Source: RGIG7111 sp036839975 | GTDB lineage: Bacteria > Bacillota > Clostridia > Peptostreptococcales > Anaerovoracaceae | Length of the DNA stretch: 41,417 nucleotides | Direction: 5' to 3' | Assembly (NCBI GenBank): GCA_036839975.1 | Contig: DAISVU010000014.1 | Coordinates: 1-41,417 of the forward strand | Part shown: one piece after another, positions 8,512 to 17,692 of the stretch | How positions within the stretch are numbered: position 1 is the stretch's first letter | How the letters are laid out: each line of letters opens with the position of its first letter | Notes under the pieces: generated by a model | The model's input: the letters and a program-made list of their open reading frames with translations, nothing else | The model's database searches: none | What the model was told of the DNA's origin: nothing | Made by a program: the position numbers and the translations under genes

Positions 8512-9837
8512 TTATTCATAAATAGTGCCGCTTACACCAAGCTCACGGCTCATCCGGTCAATATCGATATTGCCGAACCAGTCAGGGTACACGGCTTTGC
8601 CGAGGCGGAGAGCATAGTAGAGACGTTCGTATGAGCTGCCGCTTACCGCTGATTCAGGAATTATCAGGATCCTGCGATTAGGAAGTCTTTGCTTCATTTT
8701 TTGCTTAACGCCTGATGCGGCTGACATGTCAGCTGTGCATTTTATGACGGCATTTGGATTTCTTTCTTGCACCCATTCGTCTGTAACTGTAGTCTTATTG
8801 CCTATGTTGCGGGCGCAGTTTCCGATCTTGCAGTCAGAAAGCAGGCTGCACGATGATGCGGTCTTATGATCACTTACAAATTCTATGTAGCAGTCTGTTA
8901 TCTGACATGGATATATGGATTCGCAAATGCTTTTCCGCTCAGAGGACCAGTATTTATAAGGATTGTATTTCCAGTGGGCATATAGAGTCAGGTCTGAATC
9001 GCTGGTAAAGGTATCCCCTTCTTTTACCCCGGCGCCTCTTTCGGCTGCCGTAAACCAGCCTGAAAAATCATGCCCTTTTTTCACCGGCAGAGGAAGTGTT
9101 CCGTATATCTCCCCGTATTTTATGTGTCGTACTTCCTGTGAGGCTTTGATCCTTCCGCCATTTGCATCAAAAGTGACATTATAGGTTCGTGATTCTTCTT
9201 CAGCTGACCATTTTGCAAATAAAGTATGATCTTTTTTAGAAGTTATGATGGTTTTACTTGTTATGTTGCGGCCGCCGGTCTTTTTCGTGAACCAGCCTGT
9301 GAAAATGTACCCTGAGCGGACGGGAGAGGGAAGTTCACCGTATTTCTGCCCTGTGACTGCATGTTTTTCAGATATGCCGCACAGGCCGCCGTTAGCATTA
9401 AATCGGACAGTTATCTTTTTTTGATTTTCCGTTTCATCAATGCCGCCTGTTTTTTCGTTGCCGTCATCATTGCCGCTGCCGGCATCTCCGGCACCATTGT
9501 CGTGTCTGCTTCCCGAATCTTTTGATGCGCCATGTTTTCCGCCGGTATTTTTGCCGGATTTTTGTTTTGACTTTGATTTCTGCTTTTTATGATCGTTCTC
9601 GGCTTCTTGTTTTTTATCAAGATTATTGTCTTTATCAGCGGGACCTTCATCAGACAGGTTGAATTTTACCCGGTTCTGTTCGTACTGCTGTGCTCTCACA
9701 CCACGTTTATCAGACACCGTCTTATCTGTTTTTGCAGTATTGATTATACGCGCGCGACATCCGCATAGACATAGAGCCAGTGCAGCGATAAGAACAGCGC
9801 ATATTATCACTTTTACCGTTATATTAAATATTTTCAC
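8512..9837 (-). CDS. Predicted lipoprotein with two InlB-type (Flg_new) repeats
   Basis: A 441-residue protein starting at a GTG. The N-terminus is a hydrophobic signal ending in LCGC, a plausible lipobox with lipid-modified Cys27. A long Lys/Gly/Asp-rich linker (about 50-135) follows. Next come two Listeria-Bacteroides repeats: VRFNANGG...GYIFTGWFTKKTGG...LFAKW and VTFDANGG...GHDFSGWFTAAERG...LYAHW. The last ~130 residues form a Cys-containing domain that I do not recognise. It is the last gene of the MoxR/DUF58 operon, 21 bases after the membrane protein stop. The layout suggests a surface-displayed protein whose handling may depend on that operon. Its function is unknown. Confidence 0.75.
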   Translation of the reverse strand: MKIFNITVKVIICAVLIAALALCLCGCRARIINTAKTDKTVSDKRGVRAQQYEQNRVKFNLSDEGPADKDNNLDKKQEAENDHKKQKSKSKQKSGKNTGGKHGASKDSGSRHDNGAGDAGSGNDDGNEKTGGIDETENQKKITVRFNANGGLCGISEKHAVTGQKYGELPSPVRSGYIFTGWFTKKTGGRNITSKTIITSKKDHTLFAKWSAEEESRTYNVTFDANGGRIKASQEVRHIKYGEIYGTLPLPVKKGHDFSGWFTAAERGAGVKEGDTFTSDSDLTLYAHWKYNPYKYWSSERKSICESIYPCQITDCYIEFVSDHKTASSCSLLSDCKIGNCARNIGNKTTVTDEWVQERNPNAVIKCTADMSAASGVKQKMKQRLPNRRILIIPESAVSGSSYERLYYALRLGKAVYPDWFGNIDIDRMSRELGVSGTIYE

Positions 9838-9858
9838 CTGTGCGCACCGTCCTTTCTG

Positions 9859-11109
9859 CTATAATGCCGGATTAAACCGTATTTTGACTTTGTCCGTCAA
9901 GCTTATTCTTTTTTTTGTTATCTCTATCGTGTCTTTCATAAATGTGACCATCTCGCTGCGCTGTTGTTCAGTGATTGCATGATTGCTGTAAGCCGCTTCC
10001 TTCCAAAGTGTCAGCATGCTGATGTATCTGCAGGCATACTCTTTGGAGATATCGGTTTGCACCTGTGCGATAAATGCATTGAACGGTCTGTTAGTAATCT
10101 CAATACCGTAGATCTTAAGCCATTTTAATGTATAGGGGAACATAGCCCGTACGGCAGATGCCGGATCTTTATTATCTATGCCTGATCTGTTGATTTTGCG
10201 CTTTTTTTCAAGATGGTCGTGTATTACTGCAGGTACAAAAAGTATAAGCAGGATAAAAATTATCAGGCTCAGTATTATTAATAATCTCCTGATTTTTTTT
10301 TGTAAACCTGTTCCGGCGAGAAATTTTTTAAGTTTTTTGTTGTTATAATTTTTTCTGTTATTTTTCCCTGCAGATGCAGCTGTGTTCTGGCGGCCTTCAA
10401 GGCGTGCAGTCTGCACTGCAAGTTTGTCACGAAGCTGTTCATCTGCCCTTGATATATTAATACTTTCTCCCGGATCAATCATTATAATTGCAGAGAACAG
10501 AAGAGTTGTTAAAATAAGCAGCGGCAGGAGCGTTTTAATTTTGCCGGCGCTGGCGGTTATCAATAATGATATCAGCATGATTCCTGCTAAAACCGGCTGA
10601 GGCAGCAGACCGAAATAAGCCAGGCAAAGCATCACAGCGGCGGCAGCTCCGATGCATATCCATCTGCGTACAGCAGTGGAAGGCAGGGCGACTATTGTAC
10701 CGGTAATGCAGCCGAACCAGCAAACAGCCAGCCGCATGCACTGTTTCCGGGTATCGGCATTTATTTCGATGCGGAATCTGTCATATACATAGGATTGAGC
10801 TTTTTCTCCTATATCATAAAGTCTGTTAATTACAGTCATCATTCCGGCAGTAATCTGGACGTGCTTTATTGCTGAAAAAACCAGCATACCTATAATCAAA
10901 ACTGCGCTAATAATAATAAATATCCTGAAATCGATTTTTTCACGCACAAAGCAGAGGATTGCAAAAATGATTATTCCCGGTGCTATCAGAGGAGTCTGAC
11001 TTCCGCAGCCTGACATGAACAGGAGCAATCCTGAAGCGGATATCAGCATCATAGCTGACGAACAAATTAAAACGATATTGTCCGTAGAGATTTTATCTGT
11101 TTTTTTCAA
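9859..11109 (-). CDS. Membrane protein of the MoxR/DUF58 operon (DUF4129-like C-terminus)
   Basis: A 416-residue protein starting with TTG, two bases after the DUF58 gene stop. Residues 1-220 contain about six membrane segments, a loop and another segment follow (about 275-300), and then a cytoplasmic domain (FPYTLKWLKIYGIEI...WKEAAYSNHAI...MVTFM). That last part resembles the DUF4129 tail of transglutaminase-like membrane proteins that usually close MoxR-DUF58 operons. The extracytoplasmic transglutaminase domain with its Cys-His-Asp triad is absent. It may be a shortened form or a separate family. I infer it acts with the neighbouring MoxR ATPase and DUF58 protein at the membrane. Confidence 0.7.
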   Translation of the reverse strand: MKKTDKISTDNIVLICSSAMMLISASGLLLFMSGCGSQTPLIAPGIIIFAILCFVREKIDFRIFIIISAVLIIGMLVFSAIKHVQITAGMMTVINRLYDIGEKAQSYVYDRFRIEINADTRKQCMRLAVCWFGCITGTIVALPSTAVRRWICIGAAAAVMLCLAYFGLLPQPVLAGIMLISLLITASAGKIKTLLPLLILTTLLFSAIIMIDPGESINISRADEQLRDKLAVQTARLEGRQNTAASAGKNNRKNYNNKKLKKFLAGTGLQKKIRRLLIILSLIIFILLILFVPAVIHDHLEKKRKINRSGIDNKDPASAVRAMFPYTLKWLKIYGIEITNRPFNAFIAQVQTDISKEYACRYISMLTLWKEAAYSNHAITEQQRSEMVTFMKDTIEITKKRISLTDKVKIRFNPAL

Positions 11110-11111
11110 TT

Positions 11112-12266
11112 TTACACTTCCAATCCTGCAAGCTGACTGCTGTATGAATATTCATCAAAACCGATGATTGATATACCGCCCTCCATCGTCTCGCTGTATG
11201 AATGGCCGCAAAGCAGCAGTGTTATTTTGCAGCCGTTTGATATAAGATCAGTTCCTGAAGGGATTTCATATCCCGCCATTATCAGGTGCGCAAAGCGTCG
11301 ATCTGTCTCGCCTCTTTCTATGCTGTTAAGTACGCTTTCCTGCGTGGGCGGGACTGCCATATATTGATCTGCGGCAGCGGTAATATCCTCCTCAGAGGTT
11401 ATTTTCTGAATGGCAAGATATCCTTTCTCCGCATCGAACCATCCGGCGGAAAAATCCATTCCGGCCCTTTGCAGCGCCGCCAATACAGAAGTATACACAG
11501 ATGCGACTGCATCATGAGCATCTGCAGTTGCTTTCTCGCCGCTGCAATTATCCAGAAGAACAAGAAGCTGATCTGTAACCGGCAGCCCGAGCTCCTTTAT
11601 CATAAGTCTGTCTGTTTTTTCGGAAAGCTTCCAGTGTATGTTTTTTACCGGGTCACCAATAACATATTCACGTATCCCGTGTACTTCTCCGGGATCATTG
11701 CCTTTCCGTGAATCAGCGTATTTGTCGCTTTCCAGCAGCATTGCGGCGCTTGCGGTCACGTTTAGCCCGGTATTAAACAGTTTTGGCATTACTGTGATAT
11801 GTGTGTAATCTTCGTCCGCAGATCTCCTGAAAAACAGCTGCAGTGGATCATATACCTTGACATTGCCGGCGTGTAGCTCATAGCGGCCCGCATGTTTAAA
11901 ACCGGATTGGAGCTTTATTTCTGATCTGCCGCGTCCCGGAACTGATGTCTGTATTTCGGAAAAATGTGTTTCGGCAGTTCTGAGATTCCGGTATTTTACA
12001 GATAACTGCATTCGACATACCGGAAGTAATCCGGAGTTTTCTATGATAAGGGATGCTGACTGTTTATCGGGATCTTTACAGCTCCTGACCATGCTGATTT
12101 TGATTTTCCTTCCGGACAGAAACAGGATTGCCGCAGATAGTGCCGGAGATGCAAAGCAAACTGCTGATACCGCCAATGTGACCGTTTCATTTGCGAACAG
12201 ATAAAGAAGTCCTGCAGATATTATGATAATGATCCATGCGATCCTGTTCTTCCACATGACTGTCAC
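11112..12266 (-). CDS. DUF58 domain-containing protein
   Basis: A 384-residue protein with two membrane segments near the N-terminus (about 8-50) and a long extracellular or cytoplasmic beta/vWA-like part. The DUF58 hallmark is clear: IREYVIGDPVKNIHWKLSEK, followed by LLVLLDN, which resembles a von Willebrand factor A beta strand. It starts with GTG overlapping the MoxR stop by four bases (GTGA), so the two are coupled. In known pairs the MoxR ATPase acts as a chaperone-like partner of the DUF58/vWA protein. Its exact role here is unknown. Confidence 0.87.
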   Translation of the reverse strand: MTVMWKNRIAWIIIIISAGLLYLFANETVTLAVSAVCFASPALSAAILFLSGRKIKISMVRSCKDPDKQSASLIIENSGLLPVCRMQLSVKYRNLRTAETHFSEIQTSVPGRGRSEIKLQSGFKHAGRYELHAGNVKVYDPLQLFFRRSADEDYTHITVMPKLFNTGLNVTASAAMLLESDKYADSRKGNDPGEVHGIREYVIGDPVKNIHWKLSEKTDRLMIKELGLPVTDQLLVLLDNCSGEKATADAHDAVASVYTSVLAALQRAGMDFSAGWFDAEKGYLAIQKITSEEDITAAADQYMAVPPTQESVLNSIERGETDRRFAHLIMAGYEIPSGTDLISNGCKITLLLCGHSYSETMEGGISIIGFDEYSYSSQLAGLEV

Positions 12267-13210
12267 ACTGAAAAAGGAAGTTTGACCGTCAAAAGCAGCT
12301 GTTTAAGGATAGCCTCTGCCGTTATGTGTTCAGTACGAGCTTTTTGTCCCGGCAGAATCCTGTGTGCGCATACATCGCAGAAGATCTCCTGGACATCCTC
12401 CGGAACAACAAAATCGCGCCCATTCATTAAAGCGCAGGCTTTAGCCATATGGCTGACGGCAATCGCCCCGCGAGGACTTATGCCAAGTTCAATGAAAGGA
12501 TTTTCACGGGAGGCAATCACCAGATCAGCTATGTATGAAACTACCGGATCAAGCATGGTCACTGACAGTGTACGATGCTGCATCTCAAGTACCTGTTCCT
12601 GCGAAGTGACATGATTGATTACTGCAAAAGGGTCTTTTATCTGCCGTTCATTTATTATATTGATCTGACTTTCACGGTCGGGATATCCTATCGCGATACG
12701 CATTAGAAAACGATCAAGCTGTGCATGCGGCAGTGATTGTGTGCCTGCTGATCCGACGCGGTTTTGTGTTGCGATGACGATAAAAGGGTTTTTAAGAGCA
12801 TGAGCCGTCCCGTCGACCGTTACTTGTTTTTCTTCCATTGCTTCAAGAAGCGCAGCCTGTGTCCTGCTGGAAGTCCTGTTTATTTCATCTGCCAGGATTA
12901 AATTTGTGTTGTTTACAACGCCTGGCATATATGTGAATTCGCCGTTTTCCTTGTTGTATATGGAAAACCCGACAATATCGGACGGCAGAACATCAGGGGT
13001 AAATTGTATACGATTATATTTCAGACCCAATGTTTTGCCGAGTGCTACTGCAAGCGTCGTCTTGCCTACACCCGGAACATCGTCGAGCAGTATGTGTCCA
13101 TTTGCTAATATGCTCATCATTACCTTGCGGATCACATCTTGCTTGCCTATTATTACTTTTTGGATTTCATTGACTGCAGCGTTTATAGCTGTATATATTG
13201 AATTTTGCAT
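12263..13210 (-). CDS. MoxR-family AAA+ ATPase
   Basis: A 315-residue AAA+ ATPase of the MoxR family. It has Walker A DVPGVGKTT (44-52), Walker B LILADEINR, the sensor-1 region IATQN, and the MoxR pattern EAMEEKQVTVDG. The start at 13208-13210 (MQNSIYTAIN) follows AGGGAGAA. A longer frame runs upstream to 13381 but overlaps the methyltransferase gene and has no family similarity. MoxR proteins act as chaperone-like ATPases that activate or assemble metal- or vWA-domain partners. Here the partner is most likely the coupled DUF58 protein. Confidence 0.93.
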   Translation of the reverse strand: MQNSIYTAINAAVNEIQKVIIGKQDVIRKVMMSILANGHILLDDVPGVGKTTLAVALGKTLGLKYNRIQFTPDVLPSDIVGFSIYNKENGEFTYMPGVVNNTNLILADEINRTSSRTQAALLEAMEEKQVTVDGTAHALKNPFIVIATQNRVGSAGTQSLPHAQLDRFLMRIAIGYPDRESQINIINERQIKDPFAVINHVTSQEQVLEMQHRTLSVTMLDPVVSYIADLVIASRENPFIELGISPRGAIAVSHMAKACALMNGRDFVVPEDVQEIFCDVCAHRILPGQKARTEHITAEAILKQLLLTVKLPFSV

Positions 13211-13259
13211 TCTGTCGGTTCTCCCTGTCTGATTACAAAAATAAAAAACTTGATTTTTA

Positions 13260-13853
13260 TCAGTCACTCGTTTTTCTGCCGCATACCTGGTACATTCTTT
13301 CATCTGATTTAAGACAGTAAACGTGCAGATATTTCGACATGATCTCTGCAAGCTCGTATTCCGATATAAGAGATATGGCATATTTCCCTGTTATGCTTTT
13401 GTGATGACGATCTATCATATCGCGGCTCATTCCGTGAGCTATTGAAAGAGTACCGTTCGGCTTGATTTTTTCTGAAAGTACGCTGACCAGTTTTTCCGGG
13501 TCAGGGAAATGCGGAAAAGCGTTGTATACTATACAGCAGTCATATTTATCCGGCAGTTCCAGTTCCTCGATATCTGCACAGAGCACTTCAATATTCTCGT
13601 AATTCTCCGCTTTTTCAGCTGCAATATATGCCATGCGCGGTGAAAGGTCAACGGCCATGACTTTCGCGGTGTGGCGGCTGCTGTAGTCGGGGAACAGCAC
13701 GCCTGTTCCGCATGCAACATCCAGCACCGATGTTTCCCGATACACACAGGCATTATCCAGTATTTCACATATTACATCATCATGGCGGATCAAGTTTGAA
13801 TCCCACATATCCGCATGTCTGTCAAAAAAATCCTTAATATCGTTTTTATTCAT
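13260..13853 (-). CDS. Class I SAM-dependent methyltransferase
   Basis: A 197-residue methyltransferase with motif I VLDVACGTGVLFPDY (about 40-54), motif II acidic residue in VMAVDLSP, and motif IV in DCCIVYNAFPHF. The start ATG follows a strong GGAGGG site. The substrate cannot be told from sequence. It sits 125 bases after the ECF S-component gene and 49 bases before moxR on the same strand, so it could be expressed with either. Small methyltransferases of this type are often found beside ECF transporter genes, so a role with the imported cofactor or metal is possible but unproven. Confidence 0.85.
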   Translation of the reverse strand: MNKNDIKDFFDRHADMWDSNLIRHDDVICEILDNACVYRETSVLDVACGTGVLFPDYSSRHTAKVMAVDLSPRMAYIAAEKAENYENIEVLCADIEELELPDKYDCCIVYNAFPHFPDPEKLVSVLSEKIKPNGTLSIAHGMSRDMIDRHHKSITGKYAISLISEYELAEIMSKYLHVYCLKSDERMYQVCGRKTSD

Positions 13854-13978
13854 TTATTCCCTCCACACATATTTACTTAACGCATTGATTGTGTATCATC
13901 CTGTGTTAAGATTTCGGTTCTTTTGTTCGAATAAGGTTTTCGTGATCATATGGATAATGCCGTTATAGTGTCCGGTGT

Positions 13979-14527
13979 TCAGGTAGCCTCAGGATATCGT
14001 TCCGGTATCAAATTTGCTTTCATAAGTGCAAAGATAATACTCGGTATAAATATGAACTGCACAAGAGTTCCGGGCCATGATGTGACAACGTATCCGGATA
14101 CCCACATAGCCATTGAATAGGATCCCTTTGTAAATATAAGAGCTTTTGTGATGCCTGCACATATACGGCCTGCAATTATGGCTGCGGTGAGGCTTATATA
14201 TAAATCAGCATATGTATTTTTTGTATGTATCAATTTAATCATCAGACCCGATATGATTCCGTATACGGCAAGTTCTGCCATCATGCTCGGCAAATGAGCG
14301 ATCGGCGGCATTCCTGTAAGTGCGCTTGATATGGCCGGGCCGGCTATGCCGCACAGAAGCCCGTAATGCCAGCCACAGATCAGCCCGCATATGAATACGG
14401 GTATATGCATTGGACAAAATACCGGACCTGCGTTTTGAATGCCGTGAAAGAACAACGGCAGTACATAGCAAAGCGCAATGCACACTGCACAGATTATAGA
14501 TTTTTTTACACTTGTCATTTCATTCAT
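13979..14527 (-). CDS. ECF transporter substrate-binding S component
   Basis: A 182-residue, highly hydrophobic protein with about six membrane segments. It fits the S-component fold of energy-coupling factor importers, with the run GPVFCPMHIPVFICGLICGW and later TGMPPIAHLP typical of one ECF S subfamily. It binds the substrate and docks on EcfT. It is the last gene of the cluster, 77 bases after ecfT. The gap holds a perfect 13-bp palindrome and an AGAGG site before the ATG, so it may have its own control. The substrate is not readable from sequence. The neighbouring pan operon makes a pantothenate-related compound one possibility, and hydroxymethylpyrimidine or another vitamin are others. 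Confidence 0.85.
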   Translation of the reverse strand: MNEMTSVKKSIICAVCIALCYVLPLFFHGIQNAGPVFCPMHIPVFICGLICGWHYGLLCGIAGPAISSALTGMPPIAHLPSMMAELAVYGIISGLMIKLIHTKNTYADLYISLTAAIIAGRICAGITKALIFTKGSYSMAMWVSGYVVTSWPGTLVQFIFIPSIIFALMKANLIPERYPEAT

Positions 14528-14544
14528 TTTTTACCTCTTTATTT

Positions 14545-14572
14545 AATACTTACATTTAAAAATGTAAGTATT
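14545..14572. promoter_or_regulatory. Perfect 13-bp palindrome upstream of the S-component gene
   Basis: AATACTTACATTT (14545-14557) and AAATGTAAGTATT (14560-14572) are exact inverted copies separated by two bases. The palindrome lies 18 bases upstream of the S-component start. There is no U-tract after it in the minus direction, so it is unlikely to be a terminator. It looks like an operator for a dimeric regulator, whose identity I cannot name. Confidence 0.6.
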
Positions 14573-14604
14573 ATTTGTTTTTTGCCGGTTTTCCGGCGAT
14601 CACT

Positions 14605-15393
14605 TCAAAGAAATATTTCAGCAGTTAACACGGCAGCACATATGAGCAGCGCTGCATATGAGTTTCTGTTCATATTTTGTTGTTTCAATGCTGTTCTGTG
14701 TTTTGCACCGCGGTATCCTCTGGCTTCCATGGCCAGTGACAATTCATCGGCTCTTCTGAAGGCGGCCAGAAATATCGGCAGAAGCATTGGAATCAGCGCA
14801 AGTGCCCTTTCATGGAGTTTTTTGCTTTCAAAGCGCGCGCCACGGGCAGTCTGCGCCTTTCGTATCATGTCGCTTTCTTCAAGAATTGTCGGTATGAACT
14901 GCACTGCTATCGCAAGTATCACTGCGATCTCTTCTACGGGAAGACCTGCAAATTTAAGAGGTTTGATCATTGTCTCTATCGCGTGCATTATCCCTATCGG
15001 CATTGTTGTCATAGTAAATACGTTGCTCAGAACAATTATCAGGATTACTCTGGACACAACATTTCCGCCCTGTGCCAGCCCTTCCATGGACAAAGAAAAG
15101 ATTAGGAAATGCCATATTGGATTTTCTGATGTATAAAACAATGCGTTCATAACAAATATTACTATAAAAAACAGCAGTAACCTTCGCAAAGTGCTTAATA
15201 CTGTATTTATTGATAAACCCGATATGTATACTATTGCGGCAACAAACGCTGTCATAAGCAGATATCCCGGAATTGAATCTGTCATTATCACGGCTGCTGT
15301 CAGAAAAAGGAACCCGAAAAAACCGGCTCTTGGATCAAGTCTGTGTATTATTGAATTTCCAGGTATATATTTTCCGGTAACCTTTACTGTCAT
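14605..15393 (-). CDS. ecfT: ECF transporter transmembrane component EcfT
   Basis: A 262-residue membrane protein with 5-6 hydrophobic segments. The two coupling-helix signatures that contact the ATPases are present as ARGAR (about 190) and ARGYR (about 237). EcfT is the shared scaffold that connects the S component to EcfA1 and EcfA2. Its start overlaps the ecfA2 stop by four bases (ATGA). Confidence 0.95.
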   Translation of the reverse strand: MTVKVTGKYIPGNSIIHRLDPRAGFFGFLFLTAAVIMTDSIPGYLLMTAFVAAIVYISGLSINTVLSTLRRLLLFFIVIFVMNALFYTSENPIWHFLIFSLSMEGLAQGGNVVSRVILIIVLSNVFTMTTMPIGIMHAIETMIKPLKFAGLPVEEIAVILAIAVQFIPTILEESDMIRKAQTARGARFESKKLHERALALIPMLLPIFLAAFRRADELSLAMEARGYRGAKHRTALKQQNMNRNSYAALLICAAVLTAEIFL

Positions 15394-16247
15394 CTGTTTT
15401 TTCTCTCCATGATCCGTATCAATTCGGGCAGCAGATCATCGTAAGTTATGAGATTGCTGCTTATATCCGCACCTTTGTCGGCCAGCATTTCGGCAATATG
15501 CCTCGGTCTGCTTACATCAATGCCGCAGCTTCGCACCATGTCTGCGTCGGCAAAGATTTCACGTGTATTTCCCGAGCAGAGTATGCTGCCGTTACGCATT
15601 ATAAAAAGACTGTCCGTGCATTCAGCTATTGCATCTGCATTGTGCGAGACCATAATAATGGTCATTCCGTCTTTATTGAGTTTGCGTATTAGATGCATAA
15701 ATCTTGTTCGACCGACAGGATCAAGTCCGGCTACAGGTTCGTCGAGAATCAGGTATTTCGGCTTTACTGCCAGTACCCCCGCGATTGCAAGTCTTCGCTT
15801 TTCGCCTCCTGAAAGACCAAGTGGCGATTCCCCGGCGACGGCATCAAAATCAAAATCGGTGACTTCAAATGCCCAGCGGATATTACGATCTTTTTCCTCA
15901 TCAGTCATTCCACTGTGTTTCAGACCAAAGGCCACATCTTTATATGCTGTGGTTTCAAACAGCTGGTTCTCAGGATATTGAAACACTATACCCAATTTGC
16001 GCCGCAGAGCAAATCTGTCATAAGACGGATCATTGATATCTTCGCCGTCAATCATTATCTGTCCTTTTTGAGGCACGTATAATCCTGATATCATCTGTAT
16101 CAATGTCGATTTGCCACATCCTGTCATTCCCATGATCCCGGTGATCTTACTGCTTTTTATCGTCATGGTTACATTGCTAAGCGCGCATGTTTCAAATGCG
16201 GTACCGGTATCAAATGTATGACTCAGATCTGATACAGTTATCGACAT
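15390..16247 (-). CDS. ecfA2: ECF transporter ATPase EcfA2
   Basis: A 285-residue ABC ATPase. It has Walker A GMTGCGKST (40-48), Q-loop FQYPENQLF, signature LSGGEKRRLA, Walker B YLILDEPVAGLDP, and switch His in VSHNAD. The PENQLF Q-loop and the GLDP after Walker B are typical of ECF ATPases. It pairs with EcfA1 as the heterodimer powering vitamin or metal uptake. It overlaps ecfA1 by ten bases. Confidence 0.95.
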   Translation of the reverse strand: MSITVSDLSHTFDTGTAFETCALSNVTMTIKSSKITGIMGMTGCGKSTLIQMISGLYVPQKGQIMIDGEDINDPSYDRFALRRKLGIVFQYPENQLFETTAYKDVAFGLKHSGMTDEEKDRNIRWAFEVTDFDFDAVAGESPLGLSGGEKRRLAIAGVLAVKPKYLILDEPVAGLDPVGRTRFMHLIRKLNKDGMTIIMVSHNADAIAECTDSLFIMRNGSILCSGNTREIFADADMVRSCGIDVSRPRHIAEMLADKGADISSNLITYDDLLPELIRIMERKNR

Positions 16248-17059
16248 ATCATGTCCACCAGTTCTTCTTCAGTCAGCGGACAATACGGGAGTTCATACCC
16301 GCTGTGCTTTAAATCCAGCCACGCATGCACTGCTATGGGAGGCTCGAGGCCTGTCTCGGCCAGCAGCTGCTCATTTGCAAGTACTTTGCGCGGGGGTCCC
16401 TGCGCTGTAATCCGCCCTTTATTCATAAGAATGATCCTATCTGCAATGATGCTTTCTTCTATATAATGTGTGATCATTATTATTGTTTTACCTTTTTCGT
16501 CGTGCAGTCTTTTTATTATGCTTAATACATCGCGGCGGCCATCCGGGTCAAGCATCGCTGTTGCCTCATCAAATATCAGAATATCCGGATCCAGTGCCAG
16601 TACACCTGCCAGAGCTATCCGCTGTTTCTGTCCGCCGGACAGAGCATGAGTAGAGCGCTTTTCATAGCCGCTCATCTCAACTTGCTCAAGAGCACTTGCA
16701 ACCAGTTTAGGGATACGTTCACGTTCGACCATATAATTTTCAAGCCCGAAAGCAACGTCTTCTTCGATTATTGAAGATACGAACTGGTTGTCCGGGTTTT
16801 GAAATACCATTCCTGTCATTCGTCTGAGCTTCCATATTTCTGCATCGTCAGACGCATCTGTGCCGGCGACTGTAAGTCTTCCGTTTTGTAATCGCAGCAA
16901 GGCGTTGAAATGTTTTGCCAGTGTCGATTTGCCGCATCCGTTATGTCCTAGTATAGCGACAAGTTCTCCTTCGGATATTTTTAGAGAGATATCCTTCAGT
17001 GCCGGAGAAGCTTTTGTTCCGTATTTATATGATATGTCAGAGCATTCAATAATATTCAT
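16238..17059 (-). CDS. ecfA1: ECF transporter ATPase EcfA1
   Basis: A 273-residue ABC ATPase with Walker A GHNGCGKST (38-46), Q-loop FQNPDNQFV, signature LSGGQKQRIA, Walker B ILIFDEATAMLDP, and His in ITHYIEE. It is the first gene of ecfA1-ecfA2-ecfT-S. The annotated ATG (17057-17059) has no clear Shine-Dalgarno sequence. A TATAAT on the minus strand at 17095-17100 could be its -10, but the matching -35 is poor. It is divergent from the pan operon with a 633-base gap. Confidence 0.95.
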   Translation of the reverse strand: MNIIECSDISYKYGTKASPALKDISLKISEGELVAILGHNGCGKSTLAKHFNALLRLQNGRLTVAGTDASDDAEIWKLRRMTGMVFQNPDNQFVSSIIEEDVAFGLENYMVERERIPKLVASALEQVEMSGYEKRSTHALSGGQKQRIALAGVLALDPDILIFDEATAMLDPDGRRDVLSIIKRLHDEKGKTIIMITHYIEESIIADRIILMNKGRITAQGPPRKVLANEQLLAETGLEPPIAVHAWLDLKHSGYELPYCPLTEEELVDMICR

Positions 17060-17692
17060 ATGCAGTGCACTTTAAATAGCGAAAGTTATCTGAATTATAT
17101 TTTAATTCACAGCCCGGTCGTTTACAACCCTGCCCGGGGGATGATGCGGTCAATGCCGGTTCTGTCTGAACGGCAAATGTTTGCGGATATAATTGTGCCT
17201 TTTAATCTAAGAGAGCTGCTAAGTTAAGAAGGCTGCACAGTTGCATGAGGTCTAAATCAGCAGTGTTTAAAGACCGATTTTGATAATAGATGACGGGAGT
17301 CGTTCAAAAGAGCTGCATGAATGCAGTCTGCAGGTACTGCATATGGGGCTTAATAGTGCTGAACAGGCTATCAGCGGCACAAAATAGGTGGGTGTAAAAG
17401 ATCTTTGTGAAATCAAAAAGATATTTTTATTTTTGATGGATCAAAATCATTAAAAAACAGTTGAACAGCCGAATCAAATAAGCTATATTACATGTGGATG
17501 GTATTTAGGTGCATTCATGTGCGGCTCTTTTAAAAGCGGCGCATAGAGACTTGAAACTATACCGGAATACGAGAATGTTATTTTTACGATAAGGCAGACA
17601 TCGCACTTCCGCATTTACAGGTGGTTACGGCAGATGACAGCGTATGACGCACGATACTTATGCCGGAACTGAAGCGAAAGGAAGTGATGATT
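17060..17692. other. Divergent intergenic region between ECF and pan operons
   Basis: 633 bases without a convincing gene. It holds a possible minus-strand -10 for ecfA1 (17095-17100), an inverted repeat ATGCAGT (17321-17327) / ACTGCAT (17336-17342), the predicted pan promoter (17461-17489), and a leader of about 200 bases before panG. The leader includes an imperfect hairpin at 17520-17543 (TGCGGC...GGCGCA around TTTTAAAA). I could not match the leader to a known riboswitch. A pan-type RNA element would be worth testing. Confidence 0.5.
17461..17489 (+). promoter_or_regulatory. Predicted sigma-A promoter of the pan operon
   Basis: TTGAAC (17461-17466) and TATATT (17484-17489) with a 17-base spacer. 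Transcription would start near 17496, leaving a leader of nearly 200 bases upstream of panG. Confidence 0.6.

Noticed and set aside
13211..13381. Longer MoxR start at 13381
   Set aside because: It overlaps the methyltransferase gene and the extra residues do not resemble MoxR; the ATG at 13210 has a good ribosome binding site.
14583..14600. GCCGG/CCGGC hairpin as terminator of ecfT
   Set aside because: In the minus direction it is followed by A residues, not a U-tract.
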